Notes: generated from the sequence alone by a model not told the origin. Counted from the first letter of the stretch, positions 1-9,136 are shown. The stretch: 15,725 nucleotides of DNA from an uncultured Eubacteriales bacterium (GCA_934446285.1 CAKSEI010000015.1:1-15725), one strand, 5' to 3'. Numbers and translations are program-made.

Positions 1-573
1 GGCGTACCCGACTCGGGGCTTGATGCCGCAGTCGGTTATTCAAAGCAGTCCGGCATACCGTATGAGATAGGCTTTATTAAAAATAAGTATATAGGAAGAA
101 CCTTTATCTCCCCGGGTCAGTCGAGCAGGAGCGACCTCGTAAGGATAAAGCTCAATCCGATAGAGAGCACGGTAAAGGGCAAGAGAGTGGTGCTCATAGA
201 CGACTCGATAGTACGCGGTACGACGAGCGCGAGGATAGTAAAACTGCTGCGCGATGCCGGAGCGAGAGATGTACACATGATGGTCTCCGCCCCTCCCTTT
301 ATCAATCCATGCTACTACGGTACGGACATAGACTCAAAGGACAATCTCATCGCCTGCAACCACACGGAAGAGGAGATAGCGCGCATTATAGGCGCGGACA
401 GTCTCGGATATCTCAGCGTCGACAGCGTGAAGAAGATTGCCTGCGGAGTGAACGGGCGCGGCTACTGCACCGCGTGCTTCGACGGGGACTACCCGACAGA
501 GATACCGCGTGAGACGGCGAAAAGCAGATTTGAAAGCAAAATAACCGAAAAGAAAGGTGGAAAGCATGAATAA
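1..573 (+). CDS. purF: Amidophosphoribosyltransferase (PurF), 3' part
   Basis: This is the C-terminal 190 residues of glutamine-PRPP amidotransferase, which makes 5-phosphoribosylamine in the first committed step of purine synthesis. The start lies before the window; full-length Bacillus-type enzymes are about 475 residues, so the N-terminal glutaminase half is not visible. The PRPP-binding motif VLIDDSIVRGTTS is at about residues 64-76 of the fragment. Cysteines at 310-312, 466-468 and 475-477 (contexts NPCYYG and GYCTACF) match ligands of the [4Fe-4S] cluster known in the B. subtilis type of PurF, so this is probably an oxygen-sensitive iron-sulfur enzyme; the fourth ligand would be upstream. 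The end overlaps the purM start by 8 bases. It is the first visible gene of the purine operon, and the true first gene may lie further upstream. Confidence 0.97.
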   Translation, partial: GVPDSGLDAAVGYSKQSGIPYEIGFIKNKYIGRTFISPGQSSRSDLVRIKLNPIESTVKGKRVVLIDDSIVRGTTSARIVKLLRDAGARDVHMMVSAPPFINPCYYGTDIDSKDNLIACNHTEEEIARIIGADSLGYLSVDSVKKIACGVNGRGYCTACFDGDYPTEIPRETAKSRFESKITEKKGGKHE

Positions 574-1609
574 GAATTCAAGGTCGGAGGCTTATGCACG
601 CTCCGGAGTGGATATTACCGCGGGCTACCGCGCGGTCGAGCTGATGAAGGAGCATATCGCACGCACCGCCTTTCCCGGCGTTTGCTCGGACGTAGGCGGC
701 TTCGGCGGACTTTTTGAGCTTGACCTTACGGGTATAAAAAAGCCCGTGCTCGTCAGCGGAACAGACGGAGTGGGAACCAAGCTCAAGCTTGCTTTCCTCA
801 CGGACAGGCATGATACAGTCGGTATCGACTGCGTTGCAATGTGCGTAAATGACATAATTTGCTGCGGTGCGCGACCGCTTTTCTTCCTTGATTACATAGC
901 TTGCGGAAAGAATATTCCCGAGCGCATAGCCGATATCGTAAAGGGCGTGTGCGACGGCTGCGTTCAGTCGGGCGCAGCGCTCATCGGCGGAGAGACAGCC
1001 GAGATGCCCGGCTTTTACCCCGAGGACGAATACGACCTCGCGGGCTACTGCACGGGAGTGGTCGACCGCGACAGAATAATAGACAATAAGAGAATGACGA
1101 AGGGCGATATCATGATAGCGCTGCCCTCGAGCGGCGTACACTCAAACGGCTTTTCGCTCGTGCGCAGAGTTTTCGGCATAGGCGAGAGGGATGATATCTT
1201 CTCCCCTTGTCCCGACCTTGACGGAGCGAGCATAGCGGAAACTCTGCTCACCCCGACGAAAATCTACGTTAAGTCCGTGCTCGCCATGCTCGAAAAGGTC
1301 GACTGCAAGGGCATCTCGCACATAACGGGCGGCGGCTTCTACGAGAATATACCGCGCAGCATCCCCGACGGGCTCGGCGCGAAAATAGACCGTGCCGCAC
1401 TCCGCATCCCGCCTATATTCTCTCTTATCGCCCGCACGGGAAATATCGATGAGAGGGATATGTTCAATACATTCAACATGGGTGTAGGCATGTGCGTAAC
1501 CGTAGCGCGGGATGACGCGGACGAGGCTCTTCGCATCCTGCGTGAGAACGGTGAGGACGCATACATAATGGGAGAAATCATCAAGAGTGAAGAAAAGGTG
1601 ATACTGTGA
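566..1609 (+). CDS. purM: Phosphoribosylformylglycinamidine cyclo-ligase (AIR synthetase, PurM)
   Basis: PurM closes the imidazole ring, converting FGAM and ATP to aminoimidazole ribonucleotide (AIR). The product is 347 residues, the normal length for the family (E. coli about 345). The ATP-binding signature GTDGVGTKLK begins at residue 65, with DVGGFGGLFEL just before it and GGETAEMPGFY further on. I chose the ATG at 566, with AAGGTGG five bases upstream, over the in-frame GTG at 557; the protein then begins MNKNSRSEAYARSGVDI, like other PurM N termini. The start overlaps the end of purF by 8 bases and the stop overlaps the purN start by 4, so all three are probably translated in a coupled way. 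Nothing looks truncated or altered. Confidence 0.97.
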   Translation: MNKNSRSEAYARSGVDITAGYRAVELMKEHIARTAFPGVCSDVGGFGGLFELDLTGIKKPVLVSGTDGVGTKLKLAFLTDRHDTVGIDCVAMCVNDIICCGARPLFFLDYIACGKNIPERIADIVKGVCDGCVQSGAALIGGETAEMPGFYPEDEYDLAGYCTGVVDRDRIIDNKRMTKGDIMIALPSSGVHSNGFSLVRRVFGIGERDDIFSPCPDLDGASIAETLLTPTKIYVKSVLAMLEKVDCKGISHITGGGFYENIPRSIPDGLGAKIDRAALRIPPIFSLIARTGNIDERDMFNTFNMGVGMCVTVARDDADEALRILRENGEDAYIMGEIIKSEEKVIL

Positions 1610-2253
1610 GACGTAAAAAGGTTGTAGAAATCAAACGCGCGGAGATAGCCGTGCTCGTATCGGGCAACGGAACAAATCTTCAGGCGCTGCTTGACGCCGA
1701 GAACTTCGGCGTGCTCGAGCACGGGCATATTTCGCTCGTCATATCGTCAAAGGAGGGCGCATACGCGCTCAAGCGCGCGGGCAGAGCGTGCATAAAGACC
1801 ATGACCCTTGACAGGAAGAAGCTCGGAAAAGAGCTTTTCGAGCGCGAGCTTGCCGCGGCTCTCGAGGGCTATGACCTTATAGTCCTTGCGGGCTTTATGT
1901 GCATTCTCTCGGAGGACTTCACACGCAAATTCGATAAGAAGATAATCAATATTCATCCGTCGCTCATCCCGTCATTCTGCGGGGAGGGCTTTTACGGGCT
2001 GCACGTACACGAGGCGGCGCTCAAGCGCGGCGTAAAGGTGACGGGCGCTACCGTTCACTACGTAAACGAGATACCCGACGGCGGCGAGATAATCATGCAG
2101 AAGGCGGTACGAGTAAGACAGAATGACACGCCCGAGACTCTTCAGGCGAGGGTCATGCGCGAGGCGGAGCGCATAATACTGCCGCGCGCGGCCGAAAAAA
2201 TATGCAGGGAGATGTTTGAGAAAGAGGAAGAAGAGAAAGATGAATGTATATAA
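1606..2253 (+). CDS. purN: Phosphoribosylglycinamide formyltransferase (GAR transformylase, PurN)
   Basis: PurN transfers a formyl group from 10-formyl-tetrahydrofolate to GAR. The product is 215 residues. The start is taken as GTG at 1606, whose GTGA overlaps the purM stop; AAGGTG lies five bases upstream and there is no ATG nearby. The phosphate-binding segment AVLVSGNGTNLQALL is near the N terminus. The catalytic trio known in E. coli (Asn106, His108, Asp144) is matched by N115 and H117 in NIHPSLIPSF and by D158 in IPDGGEI. A short insertion, CGEGFYG, follows HPSLIPSF and is common in clostridial PurN as I recall. The C-terminal tail is very charged (KEEEEKDE), and the last 14 bases of the gene overlap the next gene. 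Confidence 0.96.
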   Translation: MRRKKVVEIKRAEIAVLVSGNGTNLQALLDAENFGVLEHGHISLVISSKEGAYALKRAGRACIKTMTLDRKKLGKELFERELAAALEGYDLIVLAGFMCILSEDFTRKFDKKIINIHPSLIPSFCGEGFYGLHVHEAALKRGVKVTGATVHYVNEIPDGGEIIMQKAVRVRQNDTPETLQARVMREAERIILPRAAEKICREMFEKEEEEKDECI

Positions 2254-2974
2254 TATTTCTCACATAGAGGACCTGCTGAGCGGCAACAGCTACGCGGGAA
2301 GAGGCATTGTCATCGGTATGACCGAGGACGGAAAGAAAGCCTGTGCCGCGTACTTTATCATGGGCAGAAGCGAAAACAGCCGCAACAGAGTCTTTACCGA
2401 GAGCGAGGGCAGACTCTATACCCGCCCGTATGACGAAAGCAAGGTCGAAGACCCGAGCCTGATAATCTATACGGCGGTAAGGCAGAGCGGTGAGCACCTT
2501 GTCGTGACGAACGGCGACCAGACGGACACGGTATGTGACTGCCTCGACGCGGGAGGCAGCTTTGCGCAGGCGCTGTGCACACGCACCTTTGAGCCGGACG
2601 CGCCGAACTACACCCCGCGCATAAGCGGCATGATAACCTTTTCCGACGGCGATTTCTCATACGATATGAGCATACTCAAAAGCACGGACGGAAAGGGGCA
2701 GAGGTGCTCGCGTTATTTCTATTCCTACCCCTCATGTCCCGGGCTCGGGCACTTTATCCACACGTATATGGGTGACGGCAGCCCTCTGCCGACCTTTACG
2801 GGTGAGCCGGAGAGGGTCTTTATTCCCGATGATATAGACTCTCTTGCCGACGGGATATGGAATTCTCTTGATAAAGACAATAAGATTTCTCTCTATGTAA
2901 GATATACGGACCTATCGTCCGGAAAGACTCAGAGGCGGATAATAAACAAAAACACGGACGGAGGAGAAAAATGA
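2240..2974 (+). CDS. purO: IMP cyclohydrolase, PurO-like family
   Basis: This 244-residue protein belongs, by recalled sequence pattern, to the PurO-type IMP cyclohydrolase family (IMP_cyclohyd). That family closes the ring of FAICAR to IMP, the last step of the pathway, and is unrelated to the MGS-like cyclohydrolase domain of PurH. Supporting segments are YAGRGIVIG, AAYFIMGRSENSRNRVF near residue 40, HLVVTNGDQTD in the middle and PNYTPRISGMI. Archaeal PurO proteins are near 200 residues, so this one is somewhat longer. The start is the ATG at 2240, with GAGGA 11 bases upstream, rather than the in-frame TTG at 2216, which would add only a basic stretch of eight residues. It overlaps purN by 14 bases and the formyltransferase gene by 4. 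That position, together with the missing cyclohydrolase domain in the next gene, strongly supports the role. Activity is inferred, not seen. Confidence 0.86.
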   Translation: MNVYNISHIEDLLSGNSYAGRGIVIGMTEDGKKACAAYFIMGRSENSRNRVFTESEGRLYTRPYDESKVEDPSLIIYTAVRQSGEHLVVTNGDQTDTVCDCLDAGGSFAQALCTRTFEPDAPNYTPRISGMITFSDGDFSYDMSILKSTDGKGQRCSRYFYSYPSCPGLGHFIHTYMGDGSPLPTFTGEPERVFIPDDIDSLADGIWNSLDKDNKISLYVRYTDLSSGKTQRRIINKNTDGGEK

Positions 2975-4155
2975 AGAGCTACGAACTGAAATACGGCTGC
3001 AACCCTAACCAAAAGCCCGCATCCATCTACATGGCGGACGGCAGTGAGCTGCCGATAGAGATACTGTGCGGCAGACCCGGATATATAAATTTTCTCGACG
3101 CGTTCAACTCATGGCAGCTTGTCTCCGAATTAAAAAAAGCTCTCGGATATCCCGCCGCCGCATCATTTAAGCATGTCAGCCCGACATCCGCCGCGATAGG
3201 CAGACCTCTGCCCGAAAAATTAAAAAAGGCGTGCTTTGTTGACGATATCAGGGACCTCGACCTCTCGCCTCTTGCCTGTGCCTATGCCCGCGCGAGAGGA
3301 ACGGACCGTATGTGCTCATTCGGCGACTGGATAGCCCTCTCAGACAGGTGCGATGCCGTGACGGCAAGCCTCATAAAGCGTGAGGTTTCCGACGGAATTA
3401 TCGCGCCGGGATATGACGACGACGCGCTCGAAATACTCAAGAGCAAGAAAAAAGGCAATTACAATATAGTAAAGATAGACCCGAGCTATACGCCCGCCCC
3501 GCGCGAGACAAAGCAGGTATTCGGCATTACCTTTGAGCAGGGCAGAAATAATGCGGAAATCACTCCCGAAATGCTCAAAAATACGGTAACAAAATCAAAG
3601 TCACTGCCGAAGAGCGCGGAAGAGGACCTTATCATCGCGCTCATTACCCTTAAATACACGCAGTCAAACTCCGTATGCTACGCATATGACGGTCAGGCAA
3701 TAGGCGTGGGTGCGGGACAGCAATCGAGAATTCACTGCACGCGCCTTGCGGGGACAAAGGCGGATACATGGTTTCTGCGTCAGCACGAAAAGGTCCTCTC
3801 CCTGCCCTTTAAGGAGGACGTGCGCCGCCCCGACAGGGACAATGTGATTGACGGATATATAAACGGAAACGAAGAGGACGTATGTGCCGACGGCATATGG
3901 CAGAGGTACTTCACCGAGCAGCCCGAGAGACTGAGCTATGAAGAAAAGAGAGCGTATCTTGACTCTCTCGACGGCGTTTCGCTTGCGTCCGACGCATTCT
4001 TCCCGTTCGGCGACAACATAGAGCGCGCAAAGCGGAGCGGAGTAAAATACATAGCAGAGCCGGGCGGCTCGATACGCGACGACGCGGTGATAAAGTGCGC
4101 GGACGGGTACGGTATGACCGTGGCCTTCACGGGCGTTCGTCTCTTCCATCATTGA
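2971..4155 (+). CDS. purH: Stand-alone AICAR formyltransferase (PurH C-terminal domain type, PurH2)
   Basis: This enzyme formylates AICAR to FAICAR with 10-formyl-tetrahydrofolate. The 394-residue product holds only the AICAR formyltransferase part; the N-terminal MGS-like cyclohydrolase domain of ordinary PurH (about 200 residues, total near 530) is absent, and the protein begins at the LKYGCNPNQKP motif that normally follows it. The catalytic Lys-His pair is K67-H68 in SFKHVSPTSAAIG. Other hallmarks are AYARARGTDRMCSFGD, REVSDGIIAPGY, KYTQSNSVCYA, GVGAGQQSRIHCTRLAG, SSDAFFPF-like SDAFFPFGDN and the terminal RLFHH. These match the C-terminal domain of animal ATIC more closely than E. coli PurH, from memory. 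The ATG overlaps the PurO-like gene's stop by 4 bases, so the two proteins together replace bifunctional PurH. Confidence 0.94.
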   Translation: MKSYELKYGCNPNQKPASIYMADGSELPIEILCGRPGYINFLDAFNSWQLVSELKKALGYPAAASFKHVSPTSAAIGRPLPEKLKKACFVDDIRDLDLSPLACAYARARGTDRMCSFGDWIALSDRCDAVTASLIKREVSDGIIAPGYDDDALEILKSKKKGNYNIVKIDPSYTPAPRETKQVFGITFEQGRNNAEITPEMLKNTVTKSKSLPKSAEEDLIIALITLKYTQSNSVCYAYDGQAIGVGAGQQSRIHCTRLAGTKADTWFLRQHEKVLSLPFKEDVRRPDRDNVIDGYINGNEEDVCADGIWQRYFTEQPERLSYEEKRAYLDSLDGVSLASDAFFPFGDNIERAKRSGVKYIAEPGGSIRDDAVIKCADGYGMTVAFTGVRLFHH

Positions 4156-4164
4156 GGTGAAAAA

Positions 4165-5433
4165 ATGAAGATACTTGTTGTCGGAGGCGGCGGCAGAGAG
4201 CACGCCATCATAAAGAAAATAAAGGAAAACAAATCTGTCGAGAAGATATATGCTCTGCCGGGGAACGGCGGTATCGCACACGATGCCGAATGCGTTGCAA
4301 TTAAGGCGGATGACATAAAGGGTATCACGGACTTCGCCGTGAAAAACGGCATAGACTACGCGATAGTCGCGCCCGACGACCCGCTCGTGCTCGGATGCGT
4401 CGACAGTCTCGAGAATGCGGGAGTCCCCTGCTTCGGTCCGCATGCGAATGCAGCGATAATTGAGGGCAGCAAGGCTTTTGCCAAGGAGCTGATGAAGAAA
4501 TACGGCATACCGACCGCTCGGTATGAGATTTTCGATAATGCCGAGGAGGCGCTCTCTTATATAGAGACGGTCGGGCTGCCGACGGTCATAAAGGCTGACG
4601 GACTCGCCCTCGGCAAGGGAGTTATAATCGCTGAGACGCGCGAGCAGGCGCGTGACGCCGTGAAGAGCGTCATGAGTGATAAAAAATTCGGCAAAAGCGG
4701 CGATAAAATAGTAGTCGAGGAATTTCTCGAGGGACCGGAGGTGTCCGTACTCGCCTTTACCGACGGAAAGACAGTCGTGCCAATGGTTTCGTCCATGGAT
4801 CACAAGCGCGCCCTCGACGGCGACAGAGGGCTTAATACCGGAGGCATGGGCACGGTTGCTCCCAACCCGTATTACACGGAGGAAACAGCGCGCGAATGCA
4901 TGGAGAAGATATTCATTCCCACCGTGCGCGCGATGAACGAGGAGGGCAGGACATTTAAGGGGTGTCTCTACTTCGGACTTATGCTCACGCGCTCAGGCGC
5001 AAAGGTTATAGAATACAACTGCCGTTTCGGCGACCCGGAGACGCAGGTAGTGCTCCCGCTGCTCAGGAGCGACCTGCTTGACATTATGACTGCGGTAAGC
5101 GTCGGTAAACTTGCCGAGGTCAAGGTGAAATTCTCGGATAAGCATGCCTGCTGCGTTATTCTTGCGTCAAGCGGCTATCCCGCAAGCTACGAAAGCGGAT
5201 TTGAGATAAGCATCCCCGATGAGGTGCTGCCGTCGGTTTATATCGCGGGCGCACGGGAGCAGGACGGCAAATTATATACCGCGGGCGGACGGGTGCTCGG
5301 TGTTACTGCGACGGGAGAAACACTGAAAGACGCGATAGACGGAGCATACGAAAAAGCCGAGAAAATCACATTTTCAAACAAATACTGCCGCAGCGACATC
5401 GGCGCACGCGCGCTGAGAGCAAAGGAGAACTGA
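4165..5433 (+). CDS. purD: Phosphoribosylamine-glycine ligase (GAR synthetase, PurD)
   Basis: PurD joins phosphoribosylamine and glycine using ATP to give GAR, the substrate of PurN. The product is 422 residues, the usual length. The N-terminal pre-ATP-grasp domain opens with KILVVGGGGREHAI; the ATP-grasp core carries KADGLALGKGVI, NTGGMGTVAPNPYY (GGMG at residues 226-229) and the metal-binding segment EYNCRFGDPETQ. The start ATG at 4165 has GAGGTGA four bases upstream, and this site overlaps the stop of the preceding gene; the gap between the genes is 9 bases. The stop overlaps the purL start by one base (TGATG). Its product is made from PurF's unstable phosphoribosylamine, so co-expression with purF makes sense. 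Confidence 0.97.
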   Translation: MKILVVGGGGREHAIIKKIKENKSVEKIYALPGNGGIAHDAECVAIKADDIKGITDFAVKNGIDYAIVAPDDPLVLGCVDSLENAGVPCFGPHANAAIIEGSKAFAKELMKKYGIPTARYEIFDNAEEALSYIETVGLPTVIKADGLALGKGVIIAETREQARDAVKSVMSDKKFGKSGDKIVVEEFLEGPEVSVLAFTDGKTVVPMVSSMDHKRALDGDRGLNTGGMGTVAPNPYYTEETARECMEKIFIPTVRAMNEEGRTFKGCLYFGLMLTRSGAKVIEYNCRFGDPETQVVLPLLRSDLLDIMTAVSVGKLAEVKVKFSDKHACCVILASSGYPASYESGFEISIPDEVLPSVYIAGAREQDGKLYTAGGRVLGVTATGETLKDAIDGAYEKAEKITFSNKYCRSDIGARALRAKEN

Positions 5434-8400
5434 TGGTCTTACGCATATACGTTGAAAAGAAAAAGCAATTTGCAAATGAAGCACGAGCGCTGCTCGGCGA
5501 GGCAAAGAGCCTGCTCGGTATCAAGGGGATTGAGGATATCAGGATAATAAACAGATACGACGTTCAGGGCATAAACAGGGAGCTTTTCGAGTACTCGGTA
5601 AAGACCGTATTCTCCGAGAGTCAGGTCGACGATACGTATGAAGAGCCGGAGCTTGACGGCGCTGCCGTTTTTGCCGTAGAATATCTGCCCGGTCAGTTTG
5701 ACCAGCGCGCGGACAGCGCGGCGCAGTGTATACAGATTATCTCGCAGGACTGCCGCCCCGACGTGCGCTCCGCCAAAGTCTACGCCCTCTACGGCGGACT
5801 CGGCGAAACCGAGATAAATAAGATAAAGGAATACGTCATAAACCCCGTCGAGGCGCGCGAGGCATCTCTCGGTAAGCCCGAGAGCCTGACGGAAAAGCAG
5901 ACTATGCCGCAGCGTGTTTCCGTAATAGACGGCTTTACGGCTCTTGACCGTGCGGGTCTTGAGAGGTTCGTTTGTGACTACTCCCTTGCCATGGACGTCG
6001 ATGACGCTCAGTTCTGCCGCGACTATTTCGCCCGTGAGGGGAGAAATCCCACCGTCACCGAGATACGGATGATAGACACCTATTGGTCGGACCATTGCCG
6101 CCATACGACATTCGGCACGGTAATAGACGGTGTTAAGTTTGAGGACGAGACTCTTCAGACGGCATATGAGAGATATACGGAGGTGCGCTCGGCGCTCGGA
6201 CGTGAAAATAAACCGATATGCCTTATGGACATAGCTACCGTCGCTGTAAAATATCTGCGCGCACAGGGCAAGCTCGATAAGCTTGACGAGAGTGAGGAGA
6301 TAAACGCCTGCACGGTGAAAACCGAGGTTGAGATTGACGGAGTGCGCGAGCCATGGCTGCTTCTCTTCAAGAATGAGACGCACAATCACCCGACGGAGAT
6401 AGAACCCTTCGGCGGAGCCGCCACCTGTATAGGCGGAGCCATACGAGACCCGCTCTCCGGACGGGCTTACGTATACGGCGCTATGCGCCTGACGGGCGCT
6501 GCAGACCCGACAGTTCCCGTATCACAGACGATAAGCGGCAAGCTGCCGCAGAGAAAGATAGTAACGACCGCCGCCGCCGGATATTCCTCATACGGAAATC
6601 AGATAGGCTTAGCCACCGGTATAGTCGACGAGTTATATCACCCGGGATATGCCGCTAAGCGCATGGAGATAGGCGCGGTAATCGCGGCTGCCCCCGCAGA
6701 GAACGTGGTGCGTGAGCGCCCGAAGGCGGGAGATGCGGTCATACTCCTCGGAGGAGCGACGGGACGCGACGGCATAGGAGGAGCAACAGGTTCATCCAAG
6801 GCGCATGACAAGCATTCGGTCGAGAGATGCGGCGCGGAGGTGCAGAAAGGAAATGCCCCCGAGGAGCGCAAACTGCAGAGGCTCTTCCGCAGGAGCGATG
6901 CGTCGAGACTGATAAAGAGATGCAACGACTTCGGTGCGGGCGGGGTTTCCGTCGCCATAGGCGAGCTTGCCGACGGGCTTACGATAAACCTTGATGCTGT
7001 TCCGAAAAAATATGAAGGACTTGACGGCACTGAGCTTGCAATAAGCGAGAGCCAGGAGAGAATGGCGGTCGTCGTCGCCCCGCACGATGTCAATAAATTT
7101 TTATCTTATGCGGCAGAGGAAAATCTGAGTGCCGTAGTAGTCGCTCACGTAACGGAAAGCCCGCGGCTCGTCATGGAGTGGAACGGACAGAAAATAGTCG
7201 ACGTCAGCAGAGAATTTCTCAATTCCAACGGTGCGGACAAGCACATCTCCGTCGTGTGTGCGGCACAGGGCGAATGGAAAAGAGAAGCACCGTCCGATTT
7301 TGCGGACGGTATGAGGGCGCTTGTAAGTGACCTCAACGTATGCTCAAAGAGAGGACTCTCCGAGCGCTTTGACTCCACCATCGGCGCGGGCACGGTGCTC
7401 ATGCCTTTCGGAGGGAAAAATCAGCTCACCCCGATACAGGCGATGGTTCAGAAGATTTCGACGGAAAAGGGCCATACGGACGACTGCTCGCTTATGTCAT
7501 GGGGATATAATCCGTATATTACGGAGAAAAATCAATATGCGGGCGCGTACCTCGCGGTCGTAGAGTCCGTATGCAAGCTTATTGCCACGGGTGCGGAGTT
7601 TAAGGACGTTTATCTTACATTTCAGGAGTATTTCGAGAAGCTCGGACGGGACGGCAGACGCTGGGGCAAGCCGCTCGCGGCACTTCTCGGCGCACTCGAC
7701 GCGCAGATTTCGCTCGGAATCGGCGCAATAGGCGGAAAGGACTCCATGAGCGGATCGTTTGAAAAACTTGATGTTCCGCCGACGCTCGTATCCTTTGCCG
7801 TCACTACCGCAAAGTGCGACGACATAGTTTCGCCCGAATTCAAGAGTGCGGGCGGCAAGCTCTGCTTAATAAGCCCGAAAAAGAATGCTCAGGGACTGCC
7901 CGATGCGGACTCTCTTAAGGAAGTCTTTGTGCGCGTAACGGCGCTTATGCGCGCGGGAAAGATACGCGCGTGCTATACTCCGGGCTACGGAGGGCTCGCC
8001 GAAGCTCTGTTCAAAATGGCTCTCGGCAACGGCATAGGAGTAAAGATATCAGGGGATATAACCGAGGAGGAGCTCTTCGGCTACTCTTACGGATCGTTTG
8101 TCTTTGAGTGTGACGAATGCCCCGAGGGCGCACGCAAAATAGGAACGCTCACCGTAGAACAGAAAATTGAATATAAGGGGCAGAGCCTTGAAATGGGCAC
8201 TCTGACGGAGCTTTATGAGAATAGGCTCGAGGGCGTTTTTGCCTGCAATGACGTGCCCCCTTGTGAAAAGAACGGCAGCGCCGACTACACGGCGGCAGGA
8301 GTGTGCGCCCCCGCCGTAAAGAACGCAAGGCCGAGAGTGCTTATCCCAGTATTTCCGGGAACGAACTGCGAATACGACTCCGCGCGCGCCGTGACGGACG

Positions 8401-9134
8401 CGGGAGCGGAGGCTGATATTGAGGTAATAAACAACCTTACCTCCGACGGCATACGCAGGTCGGTTGAGAGCTTTGCAAAGAAGCTGCATAAGTCGCAGAT
8501 GGTATTCATCCCCGGCGGCTTCTCGGGAGGCGACGAACCGGACGGCAGCGGTAAGTTTATCACGGCATTTTTCAGAAATGCTGAGATAAAGGAACAGGTA
8601 AGCGAACTGCTTGAGAGACGAGACGGACTTATGTGCGGTATATGCAACGGATTTCAGGCGCTCATCAAGCTGGGGCTTGTCCCCTACGGCAAAATCATCG
8701 ACACGGATGAGGGCTGCCCGACTCTGACTTTCAATACCATAGGCAGACATCAGTCGCGCATCGTGCGCACACGCATATGCTCGGTTAAAAGCCCGTGGCT
8801 GTCGCTTATGCACGTAGGCGACATAGTGAATGTCCCGATTTCTCACGGAGAGGGACGCTTTATCGCAAGCGACGCGCTTATCGCCGATCTTATAAGGAAC
8901 GGTCAGATAGCGACGCAGTATGCGGACGAAAACGGACTTCCGTCCGGAGATATAAAAGCAAATCCAAACGGCTCACTCTACGCCGTTGAGGGCATAACCT
9001 CACCCGACGGCAGAGTCTTCGGCAAAATGGGGCACAGCGAGAGAACGGGCAGAGGTCTTTACAAAAACGTACCCGGCAGCTACGACATCAGAATGTTTGA
9101 GGCGGCAGTCGGATACTTTAAGAACGGGAGGTAA
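5433..9134 (+). CDS. purL: Phosphoribosylformylglycinamidine synthase, single-chain clostridial type (PurL)
   Basis: This enzyme converts FGAR, glutamine and ATP to FGAM. At 1233 residues it is the large single-chain form, so no separate purS or purQ is needed. Domain order: a PurS-like N terminus (about 1-80), a linker with DTYWSDHCRHTTF at 215-227, a first synthetase half with NETHNHPTEIEPFGG near 314, a second with GAIGGKDSMSG near 764, and a class I glutaminase from about 968 (RVLIPVFPGTNCEYD). The glutaminase triad reads as C1071 (CGICNGFQ), H1201 and E1203 (MGHSER), matching Cys1135, His1260 and Glu1262 of the Salmonella enzyme. The length and motifs fit the clostridial branch rather than the roughly 1295-residue E. 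coli form. The ATG overlaps the purD stop by one base, with AGGAG five bases upstream. No broken motif is seen. Confidence 0.96.
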   Translation: MVLRIYVEKKKQFANEARALLGEAKSLLGIKGIEDIRIINRYDVQGINRELFEYSVKTVFSESQVDDTYEEPELDGAAVFAVEYLPGQFDQRADSAAQCIQIISQDCRPDVRSAKVYALYGGLGETEINKIKEYVINPVEAREASLGKPESLTEKQTMPQRVSVIDGFTALDRAGLERFVCDYSLAMDVDDAQFCRDYFAREGRNPTVTEIRMIDTYWSDHCRHTTFGTVIDGVKFEDETLQTAYERYTEVRSALGRENKPICLMDIATVAVKYLRAQGKLDKLDESEEINACTVKTEVEIDGVREPWLLLFKNETHNHPTEIEPFGGAATCIGGAIRDPLSGRAYVYGAMRLTGAADPTVPVSQTISGKLPQRKIVTTAAAGYSSYGNQIGLATGIVDELYHPGYAAKRMEIGAVIAAAPAENVVRERPKAGDAVILLGGATGRDGIGGATGSSKAHDKHSVERCGAEVQKGNAPEERKLQRLFRRSDASRLIKRCNDFGAGGVSVAIGELADGLTINLDAVPKKYEGLDGTELAISESQERMAVVVAPHDVNKFLSYAAEENLSAVVVAHVTESPRLVMEWNGQKIVDVSREFLNSNGADKHISVVCAAQGEWKREAPSDFADGMRALVSDLNVCSKRGLSERFDSTIGAGTVLMPFGGKNQLTPIQAMVQKISTEKGHTDDCSLMSWGYNPYITEKNQYAGAYLAVVESVCKLIATGAEFKDVYLTFQEYFEKLGRDGRRWGKPLAALLGALDAQISLGIGAIGGKDSMSGSFEKLDVPPTLVSFAVTTAKCDDIVSPEFKSAGGKLCLISPKKNAQGLPDADSLKEVFVRVTALMRAGKIRACYTPGYGGLAEALFKMALGNGIGVKISGDITEEELFGYSYGSFVFECDECPEGARKIGTLTVEQKIEYKGQSLEMGTLTELYENRLEGVFACNDVPPCEKNGSADYTAAGVCAPAVKNARPRVLIPVFPGTNCEYDSARAVTDAGAEADIEVINNLTSDGIRRSVESFAKKLHKSQMVFIPGGFSGGDEPDGSGKFITAFFRNAEIKEQVSELLERRDGLMCGICNGFQALIKLGLVPYGKIIDTDEGCPTLTFNTIGRHQSRIVRTRICSVKSPWLSLMHVGDIVNVPISHGEGRFIASDALIADLIRNGQIATQYADENGLPSGDIKANPNGSLYAVEGITSPDGRVFGKMGHSERTGRGLYKNVPGSYDIRMFEAAVGYFKNGR

Positions 9135-9136
9135 TC

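Noticed and set aside
578..1141. Antisense open frame of 187 residues opposite purM
   Set aside because: Shadow of a conserved gene with normal length and motifs on the other strand.
3664..4803. A 379-residue open frame on the - strand opposite the formyltransferase and purD
   Set aside because: It spans two well-supported genes in antisense, has low-complexity character and no motif.
5439..6389. Antisense open frame of 316 residues opposite the start of purL, and a 265-residue one at 8049-8846
   Set aside because: Both lie wholly inside purL, which is intact, and carry no family signature.
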